A stretch of DNA of 64,000 nucleotides. Origin: Combretum micranthum. Its lineage: Eukaryota; Streptophyta; Magnoliopsida; Myrtales; Combretaceae. The notes beneath the pieces were generated by a model. It was given only the letters and a program-made list of their open reading frames with translations, was not told the DNA's origin and searched no databases. The position numbers and the translations under genes were made by a program. Numbering within the stretch: the stretch's first letter is position 1; every line of letters starts with the position of its first letter. The DNA lies in the NCBI GenBank assembly GCA_024138025.1, contig JAMXBD010000168.1, positions 1,178,001 to 1,242,000 on the forward strand, written 5' to 3'. Shown here piece after piece: positions 1-11,557 of this stretch.

Positions 1-2
1 AG

Positions 3-1395
3 ATTCTAAGGATCTTACCAAGTTCGTGGGATTCAAAGACAAATGCGATAGAAGAAGCTCATAACTTGGACACACTGAGTCTAAGTGAACTAAGAGAAAA
101 GCTTCAAGCCTATGAATCCAAACTGAAACATTAGCAGGAACAAGAGAAAGTTAGGAAGTCTATTGCTTTTAAGGCATCGGTTGAGAAAGATCCATTGTCA
201 GATGATGAGTCAGACAGTGATGATGAAGTTGATGATGTGAATTTACTAGCTAGGAAGCTCTCAAAATTCTTCAAGAAGAAAGGTAAGCGTTCTAACTGAA
301 GCCAACGTTATGCTAATGATTGGTTTAAAAGTGATGCAGGAGATCTGATTAATGAGAAAGAAGAAAAGAAAGAAAAGAAGAAAGAGAAGAAAGAAATTGT
401 GCTACGAATGCAGAAAACTAGGACATATCAAGTATGCCTGTCTAGTACTTATGAAGAAAATGGAAAAATACAAGTTAAAGTAGAAAGCACTTATGGCAAC
501 ATGGAGTGACTTAGATGAGTCAGACGTTGAGTCAGACGATGCGTCAGACATACAGAAGAAGCCAATCTGTGCTTTATGGCTTTATCTGAGGTAACTTCTG
601 ATTCTGAAGATGAGATGCCAGAAAGTATTCGAAAGCAATTTAAAAAACTACTAAAGGGCATTTCAAAAGCAAATGAGAAAATTGAAGTTTTGAAAAATGA
701 GAAAGAAGCTTTAAGTCAAACAAATCAACTTTTAGCTGAAGAAAACGACATCTTCAAAAATGATATTGAAGTTTTACAAAGTGATAATGAAAAATTACGC
801 ATTACTCAAGATGTTTTTAAAAAGGAAAATTCTGAGTTACATCACAAATTAAAGAACTTAAGGAAAGAATGGAACACATTTCAAAAGATTTAAGTTCTAC
901 TTTTCGAAAATTTTCTGAAAGTGATGAAAAACTTCAAAGGTTGATTTCTTCTCAAAGACTTGGTAATTCAAAAATTGGTTTAGGTTTTGATCAAGCCGAA
1001 TCTTCAAACCAAACTAAAATAAAAACTGTTTTTTTAAAGGAGAAGAAACAAAAAGTAAAATACCTGTTAATTTGGTAAAATTACTATGAATCCTAAATCC
1101 TTTGTGCAAAAAAAAGGTATGTCAGTCAATATCATCAACAAAATAACCATTATCCAGTCAGACGGTATTTTAGACAGTCCGTCAGACGGTTTGACAGAAG
1201 ATACCCAAATCAGTTTCAAAAGAAAACGGTAAGATCTAATTCCTATGCTTGTTTCTTTGTAACAAAGTGGGACATATTGAGAAACATTGCTATTACAAAA
1301 ATTACAAGCTCAGTAAACAACAAGCTACAAATTTAAATTCTACGAGCTTGAGTTTTGGTGGACCCAAACTAGTTTGGGTTCCTAAGAAGGTTTGA
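3..1395 (+). pseudogene. Copia gag (nucleocapsid) remnant with two zinc knuckles
   Basis: Gag would form the virus-like particle and bind the element RNA in the cytoplasm. Reading frame 3 from the window start gives a typical UBN2-type gag end, followed by an acidic Ser/Asp-rich stretch and a Lys-rich stretch, with stops near 132 and 296. A CCHC zinc knuckle (Cys-X2-Cys-X4-His-X4-Cys) is encoded at 400-441 in another frame. A 105-residue coiled-coil-like segment runs 576-893, opening with the phrase ALSEVTSDSEDE. A second knuckle lies at 1250-1290, broken by a one-base loss between its first two cysteines. The segment ends just before the protease with GPKLVWVPKK. It is at least four frames long, so not translatable as one protein. 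Confidence 0.8.
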
Positions 1396-1410
1396 TCCTT
1401 CCTTCTGTGA

Positions 1411-4400
1411 TTGCAGGAACATGGAGCACAAATTAAAGGAATATGGTATCTTGATAGTGGGTGCTCACGCCATATGTCTGGAGATGCTTCACTGTTCACA
1501 ACAATAGAATGGAAGAATGGAGGATATGTCAAATTTGGTGACAATAGTAAGGTGAAAATAATAGCAACTGGTACTATCGGATTTCCTCCAACCACAATCG
1601 AAAATGTTTCTCTGGTAAGAGGTCTTAAACACAATCTCTTGAGTATTAGTCAGCTTTGTGACAAAGGCTACAAGATGACTTTTGGTAAGGATAAAGTAGA
1701 AGCCTTTAATCAAGATGGTGAAAAGATCTTTGAAGGTTTTCGAAAAAGGAATATATATATGATAGAGCCCGCGAAAGTGGAAACTGAAAGTTGTTTTTTA
1801 ACCATGCATGATAACATATTTCTCTGGCATAAAAAGCTTGGCCATGTCAACTTTTCTCAATTGGAAAATCTTTCAAAGAAAAATCTTGTACATGGTTTAC
1901 CAAGAATTTTTATAAAAAATGATGTAAGATGTGATACATGTTTAAAGAACAAAATGGTTTCAGTATCACATAAATAAAAAAATTTGATTTCCACAAAGCG
2001 TCCTCTAGAACTTCTTCATCTAGATCTTTTTGGTCCTACTCGCACCTTAAGTCTTGGAGGTAATAAATATGGTTTGGTAATTGTCGATGATTTTTCAAGA
2101 TTTACATGGGTATTTTTCTTAAGACATAAAAATGAAGCCTTTCAAGTCTTCGAAAAATTTTCAAAACAAGTACAAAATGAGAAAGGTTTCTCAATCATTA
2201 GCTTGAGAACAGATCATGGCAAGGAATTTGAAAATGAAAGCTTCATGATTTTCTGTGAAGAAAATGGAATTAAACATAATTTTTCTGCACCATATACTCC
2301 ACAACAGAATGGAGTTGTTGAAAGAAAGAATAGAATAATTCAGGAAATGGCTAGAAGTCTCTTAAATGAAAGTGGCATTGCACAATATTTTTGGGCTGAA
2401 GCTGTTTCTACATCATGTTATATTATTAACAGAGTTTATGTGAGACCTTTGACACAGAAAACAGCATATGAGCTATACAAAGGAAGGAAGCCTAACGTCT
2501 CCTACTTCCATGTTTTTGGAGCTAAGTGTTACATCAGGAAGTCTGGATTAAATCTGGGCAAATTTGACGAGCGAGCTGAAGAAGGAATCTTTCTTGGGTA
2601 TTCTCAGAAAAGTAAAGCTTTTCGTGTTTTTAATAAATCCTCTAAGATTGTAGAAGAGTCTATTAATGTTAAATTTATTGATTCTTCTGTGATTGATGTG
2701 TTTGATGATTGTCCTAAATCTAAACACAAGGATGAAAGTTTAAACTCTCAAAAAGGGATAAAAGATGAAGCTGAAAAACCTTCTGAACCTCAGTCAGACG
2801 TTGCGTCAGACGGTATGTCAGACGGTAAAGCAGAACCTTCACAGCTTGAAACTGAATCTTCTAGACCTTGGAGATTTAAACCTCACCATCCATCCGAACA
2901 AGTAATTGGTAACATTGGAAGTGGTGTTAAAACTAGATCAAGTTTTAAAGATTTTGAAAACCACTTTGCTTTGCTTGCTGATTTTGAACCTACTTCTATT
3001 GATGATGCTTTGAAGGATAGTAATTGGATTAATGCTATGCAAGAGGAATTAAACCAATTTGAAAGAAATGAAGTTTGGGAATTGGTTCCTAGACCTAAAG
3101 AGAAAAGTATAATTGGAACTAAATGGGTTTTCAAAAATAAAGCCGATGAAAATGGAAAAGTTGTAAGAAATAAAGCTCGTTTAGTTGCAAAAGGTTACTC
3201 ACAAGAGGAAGGAATTGATTTTGATGAAACTTTTGCACCTGTTGCTAGATTAGAAGCTATTCGATTATTGCTTGCTTTTGCATGCTTCAAGAATTTTAAA
3301 CTTTTTCAAATGGATGTTAAAAGTGCTTTTTTAAATGGTTATATTAAAGAGGAGGTATATGTTGAACAACCTCCAGGATTTGAAGATCCTTTTAAGGAAA
3401 TCATGTCTTTAAACTCAAAAAGGCTTTATATGGTTTAAAGCAAGCTCCTAGAGCTTGGTATGAACGTCTGAGTGCTTATTTGATAAAAAATGGTTTCAAA
3501 AGAGGAAAAATAGATACTACTTTGTTTTTGAAAAATCTTGATAATGATTTATTAGTTATCAAATCTATGTTGATGATATTATTTTTGGTTCAACTAATGA
3601 ATATCATTGTAGAGAATTTGCTAAGTTAATGCAGGGTGAATTTGAGATGTCTCTCATGGGTGAATTAACCTTCTTTCTTGGTCTGCAAATCAAGCAAACA
3701 TCTGATGGAATTTTTGTCCATCAAGAGAAATATACAAATCAAATTGTCAAAAAATATGGATTTGAAAGTGCAAAACTAATTCAACTCCAATGAGTTCATC
3801 ATCAAAGTTAGATCTTGACATTTCTGGCAAAAAGGTAAATGAGAAGCTTTTTAGAGGTATGATTGGTTCTCTCTTGTATTTAACTGCTTCACGACCGGAT
3901 ATTCTATTTAGTGTATGCTTGTGTGCAAGATTCCAAAGTGCTCCAACAGAAACACATTTGTCTGCTGTTAAAAGAATTTTCAAGTACCTTTCAAACACTT
4001 CAAAATTGGGCATATGGTATCCAAAAAATAACAATTTTAACCTAATTGGATACTCAGATGCTGATTATGCTGGTTGTAAAATAGATAGAAAAAGCACATC
4101 CGGTACTTGTCAATTTCTTGGTGATAAGTTAGTTTCTTGGTCTTCCAAGAAACAAAACTCTGTTGCTCTATCAACAGCTGAAGCAGAATATGTTTCTATT
4201 GGAAATTGCTGTGCTCAAATTTTATGGATCAAACAACAGTTGAGTGATTATGGCTTATGTTTTGAAAAAGTACCAATCAAATGTGATAATACTAGTGCCA
4301 TAAATCTAACAAAAAATCCGGTTCATCATCATTCGAGATCTAAACATATTGAAATTCGTCATCATTTCATTAGAGATCACGTTTCAAATGGTAATATTGA

Positions 4401-4515
4401 AGTTGAATTTGTGCCAACTGATATTCAATTTGCTGATATTTTTACTAAACCTTTGGATAAAACAAGATTTGAGTTTATTAGAAATGAAATTGGAGTGTGT
4501 AATCCATTTGCTTGA
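1411..4515 (+). pseudogene. Copia pol polyprotein, one stop and three frameshifts
   Basis: Pol would process gag, copy the RNA to DNA and integrate it. Protease: WYLDSGCSRHMSGD with catalytic Asp in the DSG motif (about 1444-1485). GAG-pre-integrase zinc finger: LWHKKLGHVNF to CDTCLKNK. Integrase core: [33 protein letters not shown] (DDE residues present). Reverse transcriptase: [34 protein letters not shown]. RNase H: GYSDADYAGC, STAEAEY, ADIFTKPLD. The defects are few: an in-frame TAA at 1975, then single-base shifts near 3400, 3560 and 3780. Together these return the reading to the original frame, so RNase H is open to its natural stop. The pattern indicates a once-functional pol that decayed recently compared with gag. 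Confidence 0.93.
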
Positions 4516-4733
4516 ATGAAATTTTTTCTTGAGTCAGACAGTGTCAGACGTTGTTATTGAAAATCTTTTCAGACAAAGTTTTTTAAAAAAAAAAAAGGAG
4601 GGAACCGTTTTCTCTTCCTGTTTCGAATTTCCCAATAAAAACTTCCTTGGTAACTGTCTTCATTTATATCTTCTCTCTCTCTCTCAATATCTTCGAATTC
4701 TCTACTTCAAATCAATCTCCTAAATTCATCATT

Positions 4734-6674
4734 ATGCCTCCACGAAAATCATCCAGAGTCTGCTGTCTTCTCTCGGGCAAGGTCTTCTTAACTCCAATGG
4801 AGATATCAGACACTGATTCTTCACAATCTGATGAACCCCAATCAGATGTTCCTAATCCAAACCCTAACCCTAGCAAATCCTCTTCATCTCCTGTCTCTCT
4901 TGAACGAACCTCAACAGATCAATCTAAAGAAGAAACTGATTCCGTTCAAGAATCAGACGATGATGACTCCTCAAAGGTTGCTTCGTCAGATAGTACGTCA
5001 GACGAACCTAGGGTTCCTGCAAAAAAGGTAAAGAAATCTCTTTATCTACTAAGAAGGGTTCTGGAGTGTCTCGAACTGCTGTGAGAGAAAATTCTAAAAT
5101 AGGGGAATGTTATTTCATAGATATAAGCTTCTTTGTAGAAAGAGGGTTACACATTGATGAGTTTCTTGAGGAAATAAAATGCAAAAAATTGTGTACTCTC
5201 AAAACCTGTGATTATGGAGAAATTGTTCTAGAATTCTATAGAATCTTAATCTGAAAAAGAACAAATTGTGTTCTAGGGTTTGCGGTAAAGATGTCACTTT
5301 TACTCGCAAAGATCTGATAAACTTCTTGGGATTGATGATTGTGAGGACTCAGTTGAACTAGCATTACTTGGAAGACAACAGCTGTTCAACTTGTTGAATG
5401 ATAATTTCGAAACAAAGGTTGAAGAGATGTTTTTATTTTACAATTTCCACTGATTGTCAGATTACTGCATAAGATAGTTTGTTCATGTATTTTCCCGAAG
5501 CAAGGAAGTAGAACATCTATTTCGGTGGATGAAGCAAAAATAATTTTAGGAATGACAAAAAGAAAAAAGTAGATGTTGCTGGGAAACTTCTGTGTCATGC
5601 TCTGACAAATGCAAAAAGCAAACCTTTTGGACATTTGATAATAAGTCTGCTGAAATGGAAGAAATTCAAGCTTCCAAAAAGGTCTGTCCATCGTTTTGAG
5701 CTAAAAAATAGATGCACACACACTGCATCACATGGGAATCTATTTCCAAGAAAAAGTGTGGTTCTCCAATGATATGGCAGTGTATTTTGATCCTAGACAC
5801 ACTACAAGGGAGTTGCCATCTTGGATGAAGTTCAAAAGGGGAGTATTTGTTGATAATAGACCCAAAGCTGTTTCAGATGTTAGGTCAGAAAAAATGTTGG
5901 AAAATCTGACAAGAAAAGAAAGGGAAGGCACCTCAGGAAGTAAGGAAGAAGAAGAAAAGTGATCCACTGTCTGGTCTAAAAGGAGTAGAAATTAAAGAAG
6001 GACACTCTCAAAGAGCATCAGAGACATCACTCCTGTTCACCATCAGACAGTAGATCCTGAGGCTTCCACTAGTAAGGATGTTGAGAGGATTAATAAGATG
6101 GAAAATGATCTTGCAGCAATGAAAGAGTTGCTCTCTCAGCTGCTTTCCCAGTCACCAACACCTGCTGCTGCATCTAAAGAAATTCCTGTTGTCTCTCCAT
6201 CTTTTGAGTCTGTCCAACCTAGTTCTCCTCAATCTCATGGTGAACGATTCTTCCATCCTCTTCCAAAATGTCTGAACCTGCACCATTAGTTGACTCTATC
6301 TCTCCTACACAGGATATCTCTCAAATTCCATATGATCCTTCACCATGCCTGAGCATCATTCTTTACAGGCCCTTGGATTTATCCAAGATTATTGCTCAAT
6401 ATGCTTAATCTGCACCATCTCAAAGCTTTCAACCTCTTGTTCAAACTGTACAAGATCCACCTCAGCAACCTCCCAAAGAGGATTTTCTTCTGCTTTAAAA
6501 AGGATTGCTGAATCTTATGTACCAACAGGAATTTCTCCTAAGGTGTCTCATGCAAGGATTAAAAGGTTTGCTGTCAAGATTTGCTCCGTCTCTTCCAAGA
6601 AAAAATCTGGTTCAAAATCTACTTCAAAAGATGCTGATAAGGATAAGCCTGACAAGAATTTTGAAGACACTTAA
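4734..6674 (+). pseudogene. Extra 3' gene of the Copia element (env-position ORF)
   Basis: A start at 4734 opens with MPPRKSSR, followed by a long Ser/Asp/Pro-rich low-complexity region to about 5035. After a frameshift comes FFVERGLHIDEFLEE, then LEFYRNL-like and FTRKDLINFLG-like segments (5095-5400). This arrangement resembles the putative plant transposon protein domain found in 3' genes of several plant retroelements. Further pieces lie at 5732-5962 (ELPSWMKFKRGVFVD), at 6098-6289 (a short Leu-rich helix MENDLAAMKELLSQLLSQ, then Ser/Pro-rich) and up to 6674 (Lys/Ser-rich tail). At least three frameshifts break it. Sireviruses often have an env-like gene in this place, but I see no signal peptide or membrane segment here, so an envelope role is not supported. 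Function unknown. Confidence 0.6.
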
Positions 6675-6806
6675 TGATTTTTAGTTTTCGTTGATAAGTT
6701 TTTAGTTTTGTTGAACTAATTTTTTTTTACTGCTTTGTGTGTATTTGAACTTTAGTTTGTGGTTTTATGACTATGATGTTTTCTTTTATATACTTAGCAT
6801 CTGCTC

Positions 6807-6962
6807 AGGGGGAGTTTATTTGTTGATAACAAAAAGGGGGAGATGATGTTTTGATAAATTTTTGCAATGTCTCTGCTTTGGACTGTATAGAATGTCTGAT
6901 CTCTGTTTTAATTGAATTACAAAATTTTTCAAAGGTTTTGTTATCATCAAAAAGGGGGAGAA
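6807..6962 (+). promoter_or_regulatory. Three polypurine tracts before the 3' LTR
   Basis: AGGGGGAG occurs at about 6807, 6835 and 6953, the last two inside AAAAAGGGGGAG. The third sits two bases before the LTR start and would be the main primer for plus-strand DNA synthesis. Multiple copies of this tract are a reported signature of Sireviruses. Confidence 0.8.
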
Positions 6963-8459
6963 TGTTAGGTTATGTTAGGTTCTCTTTATTTTATTTTGAT
7001 GCTAACAAAAAAAAAAATATAAGATTTATTAAGTGTGCAGTATGCAGATTCTTAGACAGTAAGTCAAAAAGTAAGGTTCTGATCTTTGAACACAGACATT
7101 AAGAAAATTCAAGGGTGAAATATTAATATATCAGACGAAGGTTAGACTTTTGGTTCTTCATCAGACAGTATACAGAAGCTGTCAAGTTCAGATCAAGTTT
7201 TCTAAATTGGATTTATTGGATTAATTTCTCGCATAAGTAATGATTGAAGGCCTAGCTCCATTTTATTTAGATATTTAAGAATATATCAAATCGTTCCACA
7301 AGGAGGATTTAAAATTCATGGGGATTTTGAAATTTCAAGATGATTATTTTTACTGTTCATCTTCTTCAAGAAGCTTGCGTTTCAGACGTGCAGTGATTTC
7401 TTCTAACTTCTATATATCACGTGAATTGTATAAGATGAAGATTGTTGTTAAAAAATCTTGGATTTTTGGGAAGATTTGGATAAATTTCAAATCTGTTCAA
7501 AATCGGAAAATATTCCAGCTAAGAATCTTAATACGGATTTCTCTCCAGATTTGGTTTTCAAAATACGAGATAATTTCTCTTTATCTATCTCTCTCCTCGT
7601 ATTCTTTTTCCAACCAGAAGCTGTGTTTTTGGAGGATATTACGGGATATCAATATACTCAGTTCTTCAAATCAGCTCCAACGACAAAGTTTATTTTGTTG
7701 GATAAGGATGAAGTTGTTGAAGTCCGTTGAACTGAAGAAAAAGACCAGGATTTTATATATATATATATATATAGTATAATTTTCAGGAAAAAGAAGAACA
7801 GAAGATACGAGATTGAAAAAACCCAGAATTGCACGAGCTGAAATTTTACTTTCATATTTACTTCTACTTCATCAGACGTTCCGTCAGACACTAGTCAAAT
7901 ACTAGTCAGACATTCTGTGCAAAGCTTCAAAACTTACTTTCTTCTGTGTCCTTGTGCTCAATACTTAGAGTGTCTATTGTAACTCTTGATTGAAGATTCT
8001 CTACTCTGTATTGAGTGTGTTGAGAGTTATTACAAATAATCTTGTAGTCTGTGTTTAGCCAATGGATATAGCTGTGAGACAGAATAAGATTCGATTGGTG
8101 TTTGTAATCTCTTTTTGATTAATTGGATTATTGGAACGACCCGTTGGAAACCGGATCCCCAGCAGTGAAGCTGGAAGAGAGGACGTACTCGCAAGAGGAA
8201 CCTCTATAAATTTCTGGGCTCATTTAATTTTCTGCACTTTACTATTCTGCAATCTTTATTGGTTATAATAGTTTATATGTCGTTCAAATCATTTTCTATA
8301 AGTTCTACAAAGCAACAATATTTATCTAAGTATATAATCTGATTCTTAAACTATTTGTTAAAAGAAGGTTCCAAAATTTTTAATTTGTTAAGTGTTTTCA
8401 AATTTTTTTAAAGCAAACAATTCACCCTTCCCCTCTTGTTTGCATATTTGGGACCAACA
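6963..8459 (+). repeat. 3' LTR of the Sirevirus-like element
   Basis: It starts TGTTAGG directly after the last purine tract and ends CCAACA, giving a short imperfect inverted repeat with TG...CA ends; length is 1,497 bp. It contains an AT run near 7757-7778 that could act as a TATA region and a more GC-rich stretch around 8130-8210. Seven TCAGAC hexamers lie within its first 950 bp. The end is inferred from the terminal motif, because the 5' LTR is not available for comparison. Confidence 0.7.
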
Positions 8460-8464
8460 GAAAG

Positions 8465-9653
8465 AAAATAAAAAGCATAATATGAGCAATAATAAGAGCT
8501 TTAGTAAGAAGTTAGTGAGCATATAGGCTCTAAGAAATATATAGATAATATGCATAATAATAATAATATATAAATATATAAAGTTAGGTTAGGATCAAAA
8601 ACCAACAATATCAATATAGAACATAATAACAATAATAAAATAATGGGAGTTTAGGCATGAACAAGAACAAAATATGAACGTATTATTGCTTCCATAACCT
8701 CATAGATTTAGAAAACATGCACTATAGTCATGTTAAGTTATTTGACATGAAGAATAAATATGCGAAGTTTTATCTAAGGTTATGTATTTTTTGAAGAAGA
8801 AGAAAGGTAGTTGTAGTAATATGTATGTAATAGTTTCATGAAGAGAAGAGAGTTTGGAAGAGAAATTTGGAGAGGGAGTTTCTAGAGAGACTGTGAAAGA
8901 GTTTGAGTAATGTAGAGAAGTGTGGGAAAGAAGTAGAGAGGGGATATTTATAGTTGAAGATTGAGGGAAAATAGATGTAATTAAATAAAATGAAAAAGAA
9001 AAAAAAAGATAGATGTGGAGAGAAGGTGCCAGCCTTGTAGGGAAGAGGGGAAAATTATTTATTTATTATGTATTTTGTAATGAAAAGTAAGTACGATGTG
9101 AGATATGAAAGATGTAAAGTTACATTGACAATGAAAAATGTAATAAATAAGTGTATACGTAGTAAGAGTAGGTAGCAAGAAAAAGTAACAATAAGTTAAT
9201 GTAATGAATAGTAGAAATTATATAATGAATAGTAGACTAGACAATTAAATTACCGATAGTAAAGAAAATATGCGTAAATAGGCTATATCTGATATTTTTA
9301 GTTACCAAAAAATTCTAAAACTGATATTTTTGAAATATTCATATTATTATGAATCTAACGGTGTCATCGAAACATGTTTACTATTAGGCATGTCCAAAAC
9401 CCAGTTTTGAAATATGATCTCGTTTGGGTCTGAAACGAATTAATTTTTGACGAATCTAATCTTTTTAGGCTTCCACACATTATTACAAACCATAATATAC
9501 AATTATCTCAATTTTATTTTTAAGGTTAAGAGCACGGGATTGTTGAATCTAAAATCATTATGGTTTGATATAAAATTGTTAACTTTAGGGTTTCCGGTTG
9601 ATTTCCGTTCTAGGGTTAAAACATAAGACTTGCTGTAAACCTAGGGGTTTACA
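8465..9653 (-). repeat. Diverged LTR relic (D), related to the 5 kb LTR family
   Basis: The stretch has a GA-rich tract (8840-8950). A block at 9240-9470 is recognisably similar to 24640-24850 of solo LTR B (shared GATAGTAA, TCTAACGGT, GATATTTTTGAAA-like words), and the ending CCTAGGGGTTTACA mirrors the B ending CAGGGCTTACA. I read it as the tail of an older member in the same orientation as B, whose other end was cut by the Copia insertion. Confidence 0.4.
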
Positions 9654-10780
9654 AGAACACTTAGGCACTCATAGGAGTTTAGTTATATAATATATATTTT
9701 ATTGATGAATATTTTTATTCATCCCAATAGGTGATCTTGAAAGTGTTGAGGACTTTCCAATTTACTATTACGATTAGACAAAATGAGTAGGTGAGTAACT
9801 CAGACCTCTTACATGGTTTGTATTTGTAACTAGTGGCATATATAATGTAAAGATAATAATATGGTCATTATGGAAATCTATTGAGTATGTGTTGTGAGCT
9901 GTTTGTTTTGTTGACGAACCAAGATAATAAAAGTGATAATACAGATTTTCTGATGATTTGAGAAAAGCATGTTATATATTGTGTATGTAATGTATGACCA
10001 CCATAAGTCTGACTAAAAATTATTGGCTTTATAATTAAAAACTATCATGCATTACACGAATTGCATTATTGCATATTCTAAAAGGTTGACAGACTGCTAC
10101 ATATTAGTATTTCGATTCTCTGTTAATACTTGGTTTTCCTAAAATGATAGTTCTTCTAAGTTTTTCTTTGTTTCGTTGGTCCCATAACAACTAAGTGGCA
10201 ACGAAGGACGCCGCCTGCAGTATTGTTTTGAAATTACTAATACTTAAGGAGTTTCTAAGGTATGATGCAGGAAATAGTCAGTTAAAAGATCTTAAAATTA
10301 AAGTGATAATCCCAAAACGAGAAATCATTGATTTTCGTGTGTACTTAGTCTCTCCTAGGTAGGTAGGTTACTAAGTAAATGTCTTTCAACCCTAAAAAGA
10401 GGGTGTAAATATTTTACCTATTTGGAAATTAGATCATACAAGCTTGTATTTGTGCATATGTTTGATTGTTGCATTATATATAATTTGTTAATAAACCTGC
10501 TTCACGTGTAATATATATGGTTTTTTACTAAGCTCGTAGTTTCACTCGCACTCCTAAAGACATTTCACGTTGACACTACGACCTTAGCTTGTTACTTCTA
10601 GGAGCATGACTCTTGTAAGAATTAGAAGCTAGGAGATTATGGGATATTCAAGATGAGTTATTTACTTTTATTTCCTAGTTATAAATTAGTTAGTATTTGT
10701 AATATCAATTTAGGTATTTGGAGACATATAGAATAGGAATATGGTTTGTAATATTAAGTGACTCGAGATTGGGGATGACA
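9654..10780 (+). repeat. Possible LTR tail relic (E) in the opposite orientation
   Basis: No gene is visible. The words GTGAGTAACTCAGACC, CTAAGCTCGTAGTTTCACTC and the ending GATTGGGGATGACA loosely follow the order of matching words near the 3' end of solo LTR A (GTGAGTTTTC, CTAAGCTAGTGTAGC, GGGGCGTGACA). Similarity is weak and only a proper alignment would settle it. Confidence 0.25.
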
Positions 10781-10952
10781 GTTATTTTACTCATTTATGG
10801 CTTACATGTATTTTTCATTTCTTATCGATACAACTAAAAGATCCTGTTGTTTGAAAATGTGTCACCTCTGATGATATGACTGGTAATAGTATACATATGT
10901 GGATTGTATACTACTATTAGAGCACCCTTGGTGCGTGACACTATTAGCTAAA

Positions 10953-11348
10953 GGGGCAATCTCATGGAAGAGTGCAAAGTAATCTGTCATTGCTATATCG
11001 ACTATGGAAGCACAATTTGCGGCTTGTTTTGAGGCCACTATTCATGGATTATGGCTGTCGAATTTTATTTTAGGGCTTCAAGTTATCGACACTATTAGTA
11101 ACCTATTGAAAATTTCCTATGATAACTCCGCAGCAATCTTCTTCTCAAATAACGACAAGTTTTCAAAGGGTACAAAACACAAGGAGATCAAATACTTGGT
11201 CAATAAAGAAGAAGCTTAGAAACAAAAGGTGTCGATCAAATATATTAGTACAAAACTGATGATTGTAGATCTATTAATAAAAGGATTAACACCTATTATT
11301 TTTAGAGAGCATGTTGAAAGAATAGATATTATAGAACGTCCTGATTAA
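10953..11348 (+). pseudogene. Copia RNase H fragment
   Basis: One frame, interrupted by two stops, reads AISWKSAK, then VIAISTMEAQFAACFEA, LWLSNFILGL, YDNSAAIFFSNNDKFSKG, KHKEIKYLVNKEEA, VSIKYIST and LIKGLTP. These are the successive motifs of a Tnt1-type Copia RNase H domain, which would degrade the RNA strand during reverse transcription. It is a different, older element from the Sirevirus upstream. Sequence after its stop to about 11552 probably belongs to the same element's 3' end, which solo LTR A then split. Confidence 0.8.
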
Positions 11349-11557
11349 AGATTATTGTATTTGTTTGTATGACACTCTTGAGCTCAATTATAGTGTTTCT
11401 GATGTTTCTTGTATTCTATATTGTATACATAATTGAAATAGAATTATGCTAATAGGAATAGTCTTTTACAAAGAGATTAAAGTAAGACTTTATTTATCTC
11501 TTCATTAAGTTATGTTTAAATTATGAATTAATTATGTAATACATGGAAGCGACCATG

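Larger units (their letters stand above)
1..8459 (+). mobile_element. Sirevirus-like Ty1/Copia retrotransposon, 5' part missing
   Basis: The order gag, protease, integrase, reverse transcriptase, RNase H, extra 3' gene, purine tracts, LTR defines a Ty1/Copia element. The Sirevirus assignment rests on three things seen here: gag with acidic and coiled-coil stretches and two zinc knuckles, a long extra gene between RNase H and the LTR, and repeated AGGGGGAG purine tracts, a known Sirevirus hallmark. The 5' LTR and start of gag lie outside the window. The element is dead: gag, pol and the 3' gene all carry stops or frameshifts. It has landed in an older LTR relic that resumes at about 8465. Lineage is inferred from domain order and motifs, not from a tree. 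Confidence 0.85.

Noticed and set aside
7318..7779. A 153-codon frame in the Copia LTR
   Set aside because: Non-coding LTR DNA; no motif, and it ends in a TA microsatellite.
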